This document shows positions 8,963-18,238 of a stretch of 64,000 bases of DNA, one piece after another; the stretch's first letter is position 1; each line of letters starts with the position of its first letter. The translations under genes were made by a program, and so were the position numbers. The notes under the pieces were generated by a model. That model ran no database searches and was not told the DNA's origin. It saw nothing but the letters and a program-made list of their open reading frames with translations. Source of the DNA: CAVPPA01 sp963841325 (lineage in GTDB: Bacteria; Patescibacteriota; Saccharimonadia; Saccharimonadales; UBA4665); contig CAWJBZ010000003.1 in NCBI GenBank assembly GCA_963841325.1, positions 1 to 64,000 on the forward strand. The letters run 5' to 3'.

Positions 8963-9709
8963 TTATTTCTCTTCAGGATTTTGGTTAGGGGGAGCGGTTA
9001 CATTTTCTGGATTTTCAGTTGGTTGAGGCTCGCCTTCAACAGTTTCACCTTCAGCAGCAGCTCCCTCCTCTGATGGAACAGTTTCGGCTTCTGCAGCTTC
9101 AGCCTGGCCACCGGCAGCATCATTGGCTGCCGCCAGTGCGCTTGGTTCATAGACTGTAGCGATAACATGTTCCGGTTCAGTTAGAACTTCAACTTCATCA
9201 GGTACAATCAAATCAGCAACAGTAATCTGGTCGCCAATCTCCACTAGTCGTTCACCATCATATTCCAAAGCATCAGGCAATTTATCAGGAACAGCCCTAA
9301 CTTCTACGGTAGCTAGTTGTTCGAGCACGATTAAACTGCTCCGTTCGGCTGGACTTGAATCGTTGCCTTCAGCATAACGAACGCGGATCGGCACTTCGGC
9401 TTCGACTTTCTGGTATTTATCTACAGCGTTAAAGACAATGTGGGATAACTGGTTCTTTTTAGGATCAAAAGTAACCGTTTTAATTAAAGCGGTATATTTG
9501 TTTGAACCAGCCATCAGATTAATAGGGTGATGCTTCCCGGCTTTTTGGTAGGTTCGGTAAAGTTCTAGATAAGGTCCCTGCACCACTATCGATTTTTTAC
9601 CGTGGTCATGAATTACTGCCGGCAATTGGCCCTCGCGACGTAATCGCTTTACAGCCTTACCGGTTACTGAACGAACAGCTAATTCCAGATTAAAAGTTTC
9701 GTCTGCCAT
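8963..9709 (-). CDS. rplY: 50S ribosomal protein L25 (CTC/TL5 type)
   Basis: L25 binds 5S rRNA in the large ribosomal subunit. The 248-residue protein has the N-terminal L25 barrel (residues about 5-95, including GKAVKRLRREGQLPAV) and the TL5/CTC C-terminal domain (about 100-185, with LEVEADKLPD-like VRAVPDKLPDALEYD). An acidic Glu/Ala/Pro-rich tail follows from about 190 to the end. The tail is unusually long and low in complexity. It is divergent from dedA with an 87-base shared promoter region. Confidence 0.93.
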   Translation of the reverse strand: MADETFNLELAVRSVTGKAVKRLRREGQLPAVIHDHGKKSIVVQGPYLELYRTYQKAGKHHPINLMAGSNKYTALIKTVTFDPKKNQLSHIVFNAVDKYQKVEAEVPIRVRYAEGNDSSPAERSSLIVLEQLATVEVRAVPDKLPDALEYDGERLVEIGDQITVADLIVPDEVEVLTEPEHVIATVYEPSALAAANDAAGGQAEAAEAETVPSEEGAAAEGETVEGEPQPTENPENVTAPPNQNPEEK

Positions 9710-9796
9710 AGTTATCTAATAGTTATATTAATTGCGATATAACAGTATATCATCTTTTAGCTGGACGGTAGCGCAGAAACCAGATAGGATAAATTA

Positions 9797-10417
9797 ATGT
9801 TCGATATTACTCACTTGATTCAGGCCAGCGGTTTATTGATAGTGGCGATCATTGTTTTTGCCGAATCGGGAATTGTTATCGGTTTTCTCTTCCCGGTTAG
9901 CGACACTTTGCTACTCAGTGCCGGTATACTGGCGGCCAGTGGTAAATTAGTATTAATACCAACCATTTTGGTAGCGGCGGTAGCGGCTATTTTAGGTGAT
10001 AACTCCGGTTATCATTTCGGTCGACAATTCGGACGTCGTTTATTTAGTAAAACCGATAGTTTATTTTTCCGTCATGAATATGTCATGCGAGCTGAAACCT
10101 TTTATGAAAAATACGGCAGTAAAACCATGCTACTGGCTCATTTCATTCCGATTGTTCGAACATTCGCTCCGCTAACAGCTGGGGCTGGTAAAATGGCTTT
10201 GCCAAAATATATGTCCTTTGACGCTGTTGGTGATATCGCCTGGGCCATAATAGTTACTAGCTTGGGTTATTTCTTGGGCAGACGTATTCCCGGTTTAAGT
10301 CATTATATAGATCTGGTATTGGTGTTGATAATCTTAATTATTCTGGCTCTAATTGTCTACCACAACCTCAGGGATCCCAGAATCAGATTATCCATTAAAC
10401 ATTTGTTTAAACATTGA
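9797..10417 (+). CDS. DedA-family (SNARE-associated/VTT domain) membrane protein
   Basis: This 206-residue integral membrane protein belongs to the family that includes undecaprenyl-phosphate and phospholipid flippases. Family marks are visible: FAESGIVIGFLFPVSDTLL in the first re-entrant region, GDNSGYHFGRQFGRRLF near residue 75, and HFIPIVRTFAPLTAGAGKM near residue 120, plus a final membrane segment and basic tail. It is one of few plus-strand genes in the bacterial part and appears monocistronic. A role in recycling the lipid carrier for cell-wall synthesis is plausible but inferred. Confidence 0.9.
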   Translation: MFDITHLIQASGLLIVAIIVFAESGIVIGFLFPVSDTLLLSAGILAASGKLVLIPTILVAAVAAILGDNSGYHFGRQFGRRLFSKTDSLFFRHEYVMRAETFYEKYGSKTMLLAHFIPIVRTFAPLTAGAGKMALPKYMSFDAVGDIAWAIIVTSLGYFLGRRIPGLSHYIDLVLVLIILIILALIVYHNLRDPRIRLSIKHLFKH

Positions 10418-10960
10418 CTAAAATTGATGACGTTTAACGCGACCTCTGCCGCTCATACTGCGTAGCTCAAGTAATTTTTTAAAATCTCTTGCTGGTGGAA
10501 TGTCATCCAGTAAACGTATAGAATGCAGTTCACCAAGGTTCCCACGGCTTACTAATTTATAAATAACTTCACTATTGACAACTGGTGCAGGTTGAAGACC
10601 ATACATAGCTGGGCTAATGTGATCTATTCGATCTGCTCTTTCTTTATACGTAGAAGCTACTATTCGACGCATATTGGGCTGTGCTTGTTTAAAGTTATAT
10701 TGAGCGCGAGATACTAATGCCGTTCTTAACTCCGGCGGATTGGCAAAGGCAATGACCCATTTTAATCCTTCCAGCATTAATTGTTCGGCTCCAATCAAAG
10801 TATCCTCGATGTTATCCTTATCCAATTCACCCTCATAAAAACTTCTAGAAAACCGAGATCGAGGCGCGACAATAATAGCCACACCACCTAAATAATGGAT
10901 ATATCCTTCTTGTCCACTTAGGATGTCTTCCTCATTTGGTGTCCAGATAGTTTCAGGCAT
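10418..10960 (-). CDS. Hypothetical protein downstream of uvrA
   Basis: The 180-residue soluble protein is not recognised. It has no signal peptide or membrane segment. A hydrophobic core stretch (GGVAIIVAPRSRF, WVIAFANP) and a basic C-terminus (RGRVKRHQF) are the only notable features. It starts seven bases after the uvrA stop on the same strand and is probably co-transcribed with uvrA. It abuts dedA tail to tail. Confidence 0.6.
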   Translation of the reverse strand: MPETIWTPNEEDILSGQEGYIHYLGGVAIIVAPRSRFSRSFYEGELDKDNIEDTLIGAEQLMLEGLKWVIAFANPPELRTALVSRAQYNFKQAQPNMRRIVASTYKERADRIDHISPAMYGLQPAPVVNSEVIYKLVSRGNLGELHSIRLLDDIPPARDFKKLLELRSMSGRGRVKRHQF

Positions 10961-10967
10961 AAAAATA

Positions 10968-13778
10968 TCAAATCACCTTCTTCAAGTATTGACCAGTATA
11001 AGATTCTTTGACTTTAGTAATATGTTCGGGCGTACCTTCGGCCACAATCCGTCCGCCTGCATCACCGCCTTCTGGGCCCATATCAATTACCCAATCGGCA
11101 TTTTTAATTACATCAAGGTTATGTTCAATCACAATAATGCTGTTACCGGCATCGACTAGGGCATGAAGCATATGTAGCAGCTTCTCAACATCAGCCATAT
11201 GCAGCCCGGTGGTCGGTTCATCAAGAATATAAAGAGTCCGCCCAGTTGAACGCCGGGAAAGTTCAGTGGAAAGCTTAATCCGTTGGGCTTCGCCACCGGA
11301 CAGCGTGGTAGCCGATTGGCCTAAGTGTATATATCCTAATCCGACATCAACCAGTGTCTGCAGTTTGTTGGCAATAGTCGGAATATTTTCAAACAATTCC
11401 AGTGCTTGCTCGCAAGTCATATCCAGGACATCGCTAATGGTGTGTCCTTTGTAGTGTATTTCCAAAGCTTCACGGTTATAACGTTTACCATGACAGACTT
11501 CACAGGTTACATAAACATCCGGCAAAAAATGCATTTCAATCTTAATAATGCCGTCACCCGAACAGTTTTCACAGCGTCCGCCCTTAACGTTGAAGCTAAA
11601 ACGTCCGGGCGTATAACCGCGTAAACGAGCTTCCGGTATCTGGGAAAATAGTTCTCGAATCGGTGTAAATAAACCGGTATAGGTTGCCGGGTTAGAACGC
11701 GGTGTTCGGCCAATTGGTGACTGATCGATAATAATAGCTTTGTCCAATTGCTTGATACCTTCAATATCATCGTGCCGACCGGAAGCGGTATTAGAACGGT
11801 GAAGCTGAGCTAAAAGTTCTTTAGCTAGTATGTCATTAATCAGGCTGGATTTACCTGATCCGCTAACCCCGCTAACTACTACCAGCTTGCCCAGTGGAAT
11901 GGTCACATTAATATTTTTTAAATTATTCTCACGAGCGCCTTTAATAACCAGTGCTTTGCCATTGCCGGGACGACGCAAATCGGGTATGGCAATTTTCAGC
12001 TTTCCGGATAAATACTGGGCGGTGATACTGGCAGCTACTTTGGTGACATCTTCAGGCAATCCGGCAGCAATAATCTGACCGCCATGAATACCCGCTCCCG
12101 GACCAATATCCAGTAGATAATCGGCTGAACGGATAGTTTCTTCGTCGTGCTCGACAACAATTACGGTATTACCTAAATCGCGTAAGTTTTTCAGGGTTTT
12201 GATGAGACGACCATTATCGCGCTGATGTAAGCCGATAGACGGCTCATCCAACACATATAGCACCCCCATCAGACCCGATCCGATTTGGGTAGCCAGACGT
12301 ATCCGTTGAGCTTCGCCGCCAGATAATGTAGTGGCACTGCGTAACAGGGTTAGATAATTCAGCCCAACGTCAACTAAAAACTGCAACCGGGCATGAATTT
12401 CTTTAAGAATCTGTTTGGCTATTTTCTGTTCCATTTCAGACAATTGCAGATTATTAAACCACTCTTCAGCTGCATCGATTGATTGATCGCAGATATCCAT
12501 GATTGATTTACCGGCAATGGTGACAGCTAAGACTTCCGGTTTTAAGCGTCGCCCGTGGCAGACATAGCAGGGTTTTTCATGCATAAACTTTTCAATATCG
12601 GCTCGGATAAAATCACTTTCAGTATCATGGTGACGCCGTTCCAAATTAGGAACCACGCCTTCATAAGTAGTGGTAAATGAACGACCGCTACCTAGGGATA
12701 TCTGGTAAGTTTCCGTGCCGGTGCCATACATAATGCGGTCAATGTCTTCTTTTTTGAGTTGGCCAGTCGGTACATGCAGCGAGAAGTTGTACCGATCAGC
12801 CATAGCCTGCAATTTTTTTAAATACCAGGCATCAGCGTAAAAACGATTATATGGACGAATTGCCCCCTCGGCGATGGTCAACCGGCCGTTGGGGATTACT
12901 AGTTCTGGATCAACCTCCAAACGCGATCCGATACCGGTACAAACCGGACAAGCGCCATGCGGGTTATTAAAGCTGAAAGTACGCGGTTCTAATTCCGGAA
13001 TAGCCACTTCCGGGTGGTTTGGACAAGCATACATCAGACTATGTTCAGTTAGGGCGTTGGTTTCGGCGTTAAGGATATTGACATAGCCCTCCGCTACATC
13101 CAAAGCCTGTTCAACTGATTGCGCCAGACGTGATCGGCTTTCTTCGTTATTGACCAGCCGATCGACCACAATTTCAATGGTATGGCGGTAATTTTTATCC
13201 AGTTCCGGAAATTCTTCTAAGGCATAAACTACGCCGTCCACTCGCACCCGAGCAAAGCCAACCCGCTGATATTGTTCGGGGATATGCTCAAAAGCCCCTT
13301 TTTTATCAACCACGATCGGGGCTAAAACCATAATCCGGACGTTTGGTAAATGAGTCGCCACTTTTTCAATAATATTGGCCGCCGTTTGTCTAACTACTTC
13401 CTGTCCGTCAATCGGGCAGTGCGGAATACCGATCCGGGCAAATAAGAGCCGCAAATAATCATATATTTCAGTAACAGTTGCCACGGTACTACGCGGATTA
13501 CGGGTGGCTGATTTTTGGTCGATAGAGATGGCTGGACTAAGCCCATCGATTTGGTCAACATCGGGTTTCTCCATTAATCCTAAAAATTGCCGGGCATAAG
13601 CACTCAAGCTTTCCACATAACGCCGCTGTCCTTCGGCATAAATCGTATCAAATGCCAAACTCGATTTACCCGAGCCGCTCAATCCAGTGATGACTACAAA
13701 ATTTTCCCGCGGGATAGTGACATCAATGTTTTTGAGGTTGTGCTCCCGAGCCCCTTTAACCACAATATTATTAGTCAT
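10968..13778 (-). CDS. uvrA: Excinuclease ABC subunit A (UvrA)
   Basis: UvrA is the damage-sensing ATPase of nucleotide excision repair. Visible: first Walker A GLSGSGKSS, the UvrB-binding region, a first zinc module with paired cysteines (CPNHPE and CPVCTG), ABC signature TLSGGEAQRIRL, second Walker A GVSGSGKSS, the second zinc finger CENCSGDG with CEVCHGKRY, and a second TLSGGEAQRIKL signature followed by DEPTTGLH. The length of 936 residues is normal. ATG 13778 is preferred over 13790 because a TATAAT box overlaps the upstream ATG, which would lie in the promoter. Confidence 0.97.
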   Translation of the reverse strand: MTNNIVVKGAREHNLKNIDVTIPRENFVVITGLSGSGKSSLAFDTIYAEGQRRYVESLSAYARQFLGLMEKPDVDQIDGLSPAISIDQKSATRNPRSTVATVTEIYDYLRLLFARIGIPHCPIDGQEVVRQTAANIIEKVATHLPNVRIMVLAPIVVDKKGAFEHIPEQYQRVGFARVRVDGVVYALEEFPELDKNYRHTIEIVVDRLVNNEESRSRLAQSVEQALDVAEGYVNILNAETNALTEHSLMYACPNHPEVAIPELEPRTFSFNNPHGACPVCTGIGSRLEVDPELVIPNGRLTIAEGAIRPYNRFYADAWYLKKLQAMADRYNFSLHVPTGQLKKEDIDRIMYGTGTETYQISLGSGRSFTTTYEGVVPNLERRHHDTESDFIRADIEKFMHEKPCYVCHGRRLKPEVLAVTIAGKSIMDICDQSIDAAEEWFNNLQLSEMEQKIAKQILKEIHARLQFLVDVGLNYLTLLRSATTLSGGEAQRIRLATQIGSGLMGVLYVLDEPSIGLHQRDNGRLIKTLKNLRDLGNTVIVVEHDEETIRSADYLLDIGPGAGIHGGQIIAAGLPEDVTKVAASITAQYLSGKLKIAIPDLRRPGNGKALVIKGARENNLKNINVTIPLGKLVVVSGVSGSGKSSLINDILAKELLAQLHRSNTASGRHDDIEGIKQLDKAIIIDQSPIGRTPRSNPATYTGLFTPIRELFSQIPEARLRGYTPGRFSFNVKGGRCENCSGDGIIKIEMHFLPDVYVTCEVCHGKRYNREALEIHYKGHTISDVLDMTCEQALELFENIPTIANKLQTLVDVGLGYIHLGQSATTLSGGEAQRIKLSTELSRRSTGRTLYILDEPTTGLHMADVEKLLHMLHALVDAGNSIIVIEHNLDVIKNADWVIDMGPEGGDAGGRIVAEGTPEHITKVKESYTGQYLKKVI

Positions 13779-13881
13779 AAGTCCAACCATTATACGCTGT
13801 TAAAACCTATTTTTCTAGACCCCAGCGGTTACTTTTGGTTTTTACTAAACAATCGTCAATCATAAGCACTATAAAATTATA

Positions 13882-13910
13882 TTGCACTTGTGACAAATAC
13901 ATACTATAAT
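13882..13910 (+). promoter_or_regulatory. Sigma-70-type promoter
   Basis: TTGCAC (13882-13887) and TATAAT (13905-13910) are separated by exactly 17 bases. They lie 24 bases before the ATG of the small membrane protein, which also has a GAGGGAGA ribosome site. Confidence 0.75.
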
Positions 13911-13933
13911 GCGGCTTAATCGAGGGAGAAACG

Positions 13934-14137
13934 ATGATAGCGCTATTGTTTCTTGGCATCATACCAGGAACTAATTTTCAAATAAACTTCAACGACTGGC
14001 TAATTTGTACAGCTCTATTGTTGGTGCTAACACTTTTTTATGTCGTCCATCGTAAGAAGTTAACTTCCAAGTTATTGATTGTTATAACCATTCGTCGAGC
14101 TATCCGGAATACTAGCCTAACGGCTCCGCGGGCATAA
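13934..14137 (+). CDS. Small membrane protein, unknown
   Basis: The 67-residue protein has a hydrophobic N-terminus (MIALLFLGIIPG) and one clear membrane segment (LICTALLLVLTLFYVV, residues about 24-40), followed by a basic cytoplasmic tail with many Arg/Lys. No family is recognised. Support for a real gene is the near-consensus promoter and good ribosome site directly upstream. Its 3' end overlaps the sbcB 3' end by 26 bases, tail to tail. Confidence 0.6.
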   Translation: MIALLFLGIIPGTNFQINFNDWLICTALLLVLTLFYVVHRKKLTSKLLIVITIRRAIRNTSLTAPRA

Positions 14138-15548
14138 GCGATTCACCGTACAACCTCATTTCTTCTAGCAAATAAGCTTGTTCTTTTGTCGGATTTCCAG
14201 CAGCCAAGTCTTGAATCTGTTTTAAATAACGGGCTAACCGACTCTCTTCTTGGCCGGAAAGCAATTGCTGTTGGCAATAATTGTCCCAGACCGACCGTTC
14301 GGTAGTGGATAAACTAGACGGGTAATTCCGAGCTTGGTAGAGTGGCAATATTTTTCTCAGACGCCGGTCGTGCAATTGTTTGACAAAACCAGATAGTTCA
14401 TCGGGAGCAGCACTACGAATCACTGACAAAAGATTATGGTCATGGGCATCGAAAAAACCCTCATATAGTTGACCGTCGACGGATGACGTCTCGGTAGCTT
14501 GATCAGATTGCCATTGCCGCTCAAGCAGTTCATAAGCCTTAGCCAGATTATTAGTAAATTCTTTAGCTCTTTTTAACATCTGGTGGTGATGTTTCAGTTC
14601 TGCCAGATCCAGCTGTAGACGTTTTTGGCAGGTTTCATCCAGTACTCCCAATGGCGCAACTGCCGGACATTGATTATAGCGAAAGCTGGTGATCGGCCAC
14701 GGTTGAGCTTGGTCCTTTGGATAATATTTTGACCAATGCTGAGCTAGCTCTTCAGGTGTTAGTTTTAAAAACTGACTGGGGTCGTAGCGCAGATCATAGA
14801 CTATTGAACCGAGATTTTTGGGTAGCTGGCTTAAGGTTACTACCACCGAGGTTTTAAGATGTTCTCCCGGAAAGGCATTGCTGGTGTACACCAAGGGCTG
14901 ATCATTTAACACTAGTTTGATGACTTCTTTCTTGGTCCGCACCGACTTAAGAAAATCAAACAGTTTGGGTTGTTGACGATGAAGCAATTGAGCCAGGGCA
15001 ATCGTGGCATTGACATCACTCAGGGCATTGTGAGCATTACTGTGTTCCAAATGATTGGCGGCAGTCAATTGTTCTAAGCGATTAGTCGGCTGGCCGGTAT
15101 TATCCAGCGGCCATTCGATACCCTCTGGTCGGAGGGCACGGGTCATTCTAATGACATCCAGCAGATCCCAGCGTGAGCAGTCAGCGGATTGTTGCCAGTC
15201 GTAAGCATCATAAAAATTACGGTAATGTAAATATCGCATAAATTCGTCATCAAAATGGATGGAGTTATAGCCTAAATAAATGGTGTCCGCCGCCACTACT
15301 TGTTGATAAAAAAGTTTTAAAAATTCAGCTTCGGATAAGCCATCAGTTAAACTCATCTGCGGCGTAATGCCGTTAATCAGCACCGCTTCCGGTTCCGGCA
15401 AAATGTCTGGTGTCAGCTTAATTAAGACATTAACCGGCTCGCCGACTGGTTGAAGATCGGCATCTGCCCGCTGACCGGCAAATTGCATAATCCTAGCCGT
15501 TTTAGGACTGATACCACTTGTTTCAACATCGTAAAAAAAATAGGTCAT
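14112..15548 (-). CDS. sbcB: Exodeoxyribonuclease I (SbcB-like)
   Basis: ExoI degrades single-stranded DNA 3' to 5'. The N-terminal DEDDh exonuclease domain is clear: FYDVETSGISPKTARIMQFA with the Asp-Glu pair, the GYNSIHFDDEFMR motif near residue 105, and HNALSDVNATIALA with the catalytic His and Asp near 170-180. The SH3-like and helical ExoI C-terminal domains follow. At 478 residues it matches E. coli ExoI (475). It lies 48 bases downstream of obgE on the same strand. Confidence 0.9.
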   Translation of the reverse strand: MTYFFYDVETSGISPKTARIMQFAGQRADADLQPVGEPVNVLIKLTPDILPEPEAVLINGITPQMSLTDGLSEAEFLKLFYQQVVAADTIYLGYNSIHFDDEFMRYLHYRNFYDAYDWQQSADCSRWDLLDVIRMTRALRPEGIEWPLDNTGQPTNRLEQLTAANHLEHSNAHNALSDVNATIALAQLLHRQQPKLFDFLKSVRTKKEVIKLVLNDQPLVYTSNAFPGEHLKTSVVVTLSQLPKNLGSIVYDLRYDPSQFLKLTPEELAQHWSKYYPKDQAQPWPITSFRYNQCPAVAPLGVLDETCQKRLQLDLAELKHHHQMLKRAKEFTNNLAKAYELLERQWQSDQATETSSVDGQLYEGFFDAHDHNLLSVIRSAAPDELSGFVKQLHDRRLRKILPLYQARNYPSSLSTTERSVWDNYCQQQLLSGQEESRLARYLKQIQDLAAGNPTKEQAYLLEEMRLYGESLMPAEPLG

Positions 15549-15596
15549 ATAGTGCTTTAAGGATATGATCTTTTTAACTATATAGCTACCGGTAGG

Positions 15597-16871
15597 TTAA
15601 TAAGTCAACATACCTTTATTATCAATAACGATCTGTTGACCAGCTATCACTCCTTGGCGTACCAGTTCATGCATAATACCCAGCCGCCGCATGACGTCAC
15701 GTAAATGCTGGATGGCTTCCTGGTTAGTAAAATCGGTGCGAGCAGCCAGTCGTTCGATTTTTTCTCCTAGCACTATAAATACCTCGCCTTGTTTTTCGAC
15801 AGTCCAGTCTGCCGAATCGTTTGGCAGAGTATGAATAGGGATTGTTTCGGCAGGAGTTGATTCATCAATCTTTTGACGGATTTCTCGGACTATTGATTCA
15901 GTTGTAAACAGCAGATTTTTTAAGCCGATTCCAGCCTTAGCAGAAATAGCATATAGCGGTGTTTGTTTGGGTACCGCTTTTCTTAGCTTACTCATCAGAT
16001 CATCGACAATTTCTTCATCTAAACCCTCGACTTTGTTCAAAGCCACAATTTCTGGACGGGTCAGTAAAGTTTTATCGTGTAAACGTAGTTCTTTAATAAC
16101 TGTCCGGTAAGCCTTGACTACGTCATTTTGGTAAGCATCAATTAAATGGACGATGACCACTGTTCGCTCAATGTGACGCAAAAACTCATGTCCTAGACCT
16201 TTGCCCCGACTGGCGCCCTCAATCAGACCAGGGATGTCGGCAAATAACAGACTAGTTTGTTTATCAATATCAACTACGCCTAAATTGGGCGTTAGTGTCG
16301 TAAACGGATAGTCAGCAATCTCCGGCCGAGCATTGCTAAGACGAGCCAGTAAAGTCGATTTACCAGCATTCGGTAACCCAACTAGACCAACATCAGCAAT
16401 CATCTTGAGTTCCAGCTGCAACCCGAATCTTTCACCGGCTTCACCTTTTTCGGCAAATTGCGGTGCTTGCCGGGTACTGCTGACAAAGTGAGCATTGCCA
16501 AAGCCACCCTGACCGCCATGAGCAATGACTGCCTGTTGTCCATCGGTCGTCAAGTCAGCTAATAGCTGTCCATCAGTTGTCAGCACCATTGTCCCAACCG
16601 GTACATTCACCATTAGATCAGGTGCACTTTTACCGTGTCTCCGATTCTTGCTCCCGTTATCACCGGATTTGGCCTGTAGTTCTTTCTGAAATCGAAACTG
16701 GGCCAAGGTATTTTGATTACGATTGGCTACCAATACTACGTTGCCGCCATTTCCACCATTACCACCGTCTGGACCGCCATGAGCTATAAATTTTTCACGA
16801 CGGAAACTAGTCTGCCCATTACCACCATCACCGGCAATAACCGTTATTTCCGCTTTATCAATAAACTTCAT
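15597..16871 (-). CDS. obgE: GTPase ObgE/CgtA
   Basis: Obg is a ribosome-assembly and stress GTPase. The glycine-rich Obg domain occupies residues 1-158 (GDGGNGQTSFRREKF, GGPDGGNGG). The G domain follows with G1 GLPNAGKSTLL, switch I YPFTTLTPNLGVV, G3 DIPGLIEGA, G4 NKVEG and G5 ISAKAG. A C-terminal OCT domain is present (about 350-424, EVFIVLGEKIERLAARTDF). At 424 residues it is full length. Confidence 0.96.
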   Translation of the reverse strand: MKFIDKAEITVIAGDGGNGQTSFRREKFIAHGGPDGGNGGNGGNVVLVANRNQNTLAQFRFQKELQAKSGDNGSKNRRHGKSAPDLMVNVPVGTMVLTTDGQLLADLTTDGQQAVIAHGGQGGFGNAHFVSSTRQAPQFAEKGEAGERFGLQLELKMIADVGLVGLPNAGKSTLLARLSNARPEIADYPFTTLTPNLGVVDIDKQTSLLFADIPGLIEGASRGKGLGHEFLRHIERTVVIVHLIDAYQNDVVKAYRTVIKELRLHDKTLLTRPEIVALNKVEGLDEEIVDDLMSKLRKAVPKQTPLYAISAKAGIGLKNLLFTTESIVREIRQKIDESTPAETIPIHTLPNDSADWTVEKQGEVFIVLGEKIERLAARTDFTNQEAIQHLRDVMRRLGIMHELVRQGVIAGQQIVIDNKGMLTY

Positions 16872-16902
16872 CTAACTATTAGTATAGAACAGGCCGATCT
16901 GA

Positions 16903-17973
16903 TCATGGAGGGGTAATGTAATACTGATAAGTATATATCGGCGCCCAACCTTCTCCCACTTTGTCATAACCACCCCCGTCGCCATAGTTATTCATATCTC
17001 TGATCTCAACTTCACTGCCACTGACAGCCACTACAATACCGACGTGTCCTAGCCAACCAGTTATGTTATCAGCAATAGCACCGACTGTTGGTACCGAACT
17101 GACGTTCCAGCCTGACCGCTCAGCACCAATATACCAAGTATTTGCATTGCCCCAGTTAGCCGGTACAGCAATTTGGGTAGCCACGTACCAGGTACATTCA
17201 CCGAAATCATAACCATTAAAGCCATATATGGCACTTGCTCCCCAAGCAAAACCATAGGAGTAATAAGATATTACCGGTGTTACGGTGCCGTTAGGGATAA
17301 TAATCTGCTCACCAACTTGCAGTCCACTAATTTCAGCGTCGTTATCGGCGATTATTTGAGTGGCATCGGCATGAAACTCGGCTGCCAGACTGGCCGGGGT
17401 ATCGCCAGACTTAACCGTGTAAACAATACCATTAACCGGCGGGACAAATAGTTTCTGACCGGCTGTCAAACTATCATAAACCAAATTATTGGACCACAAG
17501 ATGCTGTTAGTAGTCACACTAAATTTGGCCGCTACGGAAGGAACGCTGTCGCCCGGTTGAGCAATATAAGTATGAATGTCTTTATTGGAGACAAAAGCTG
17601 AAACTACTGATTGCGGCTTATCGACAATTGTATTATTGGCTGAAGACAGTGATAATTCGATATTTTCCGAATCGGCTTGGTTAGCCACTGCCGCTGCTTC
17701 AGGCAAATTTGTCATGCGGGCAATCGTTAGGGCAATATTAACTGATGCCAGCTGATCGACAGGGGCAGCCGCAGCTTGTGGGCCGGAAACACTAGCTGTT
17801 GACTGAGCGGCACTATTAGAGCGGCTCGGATATAACACTACAACACCTAATACTGCCAGTATCAACAACAGATAAAGGGCAACTAGCCCTATACGAAAAG
17901 CTCGACGGCGAACGGTTCGGTGCAATAGTCTACTGCGGATACCTGTCAATCTAGAGGCCTCGGGTGCCGCCAA
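16903..17973 (-). CDS. LysM-CHAP cell-wall hydrolase
   Basis: An exported peptidoglycan-binding and cutting protein. Residues about 25-48 form a membrane anchor (IGLVALYLLLILAVLGVVVLY). Two LysM repeats follow (HTYIAQPGDSVPSVAAKF, about 135-178, and YTVKSGDTPASLAAEF, about 185-228), then a C-terminal CHAP domain with the catalytic Cys in FGECTWYVA and His in WLGHVGIVVAV. The TTG start at 17973 has no ribosome site. The frame is open for another 20 codons upstream to an AAGGAG motif near 18030, where no normal start codon stands, so the true start or a small sequence error is unresolved. Likely used for host or own wall remodelling. Confidence 0.88.
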   Translation of the reverse strand: MAAPEASRLTGIRSRLLHRTVRRRAFRIGLVALYLLLILAVLGVVVLYPSRSNSAAQSTASVSGPQAAAAPVDQLASVNIALTIARMTNLPEAAAVANQADSENIELSLSSANNTIVDKPQSVVSAFVSNKDIHTYIAQPGDSVPSVAAKFSVTTNSILWSNNLVYDSLTAGQKLFVPPVNGIVYTVKSGDTPASLAAEFHADATQIIADNDAEISGLQVGEQIIIPNGTVTPVISYYSYGFAWGASAIYGFNGYDFGECTWYVATQIAVPANWGNANTWYIGAERSGWNVSSVPTVGAIADNITGWLGHVGIVVAVSGSEVEIRDMNNYGDGGGYDKVGEGWAPIYTYQYYITPP

Positions 17974-18238
17974 GGGTATTGTCAGGTCTGAGTGTGTCGC
18001 ACTCCTAGGAATCGTATTACTGATACTAACTCCTTGAGGCCGCTTACGCGGTTCGGGCTCTTACCAGTGTTATTTTAACGCGGCTAAAAAGCTTTCACTT
18101 TATATCTTGGTAAAAAAGTCCGCTAAAAATCATAACGTAGTTTTCTGAAATAGTTAGTTAACACTACGCTATGCGTTGCATTTTAGCAAAAAACTACTGC
18201 TTCGGGCAATGCTGATCTCTGATGCAACGATTCAATAG

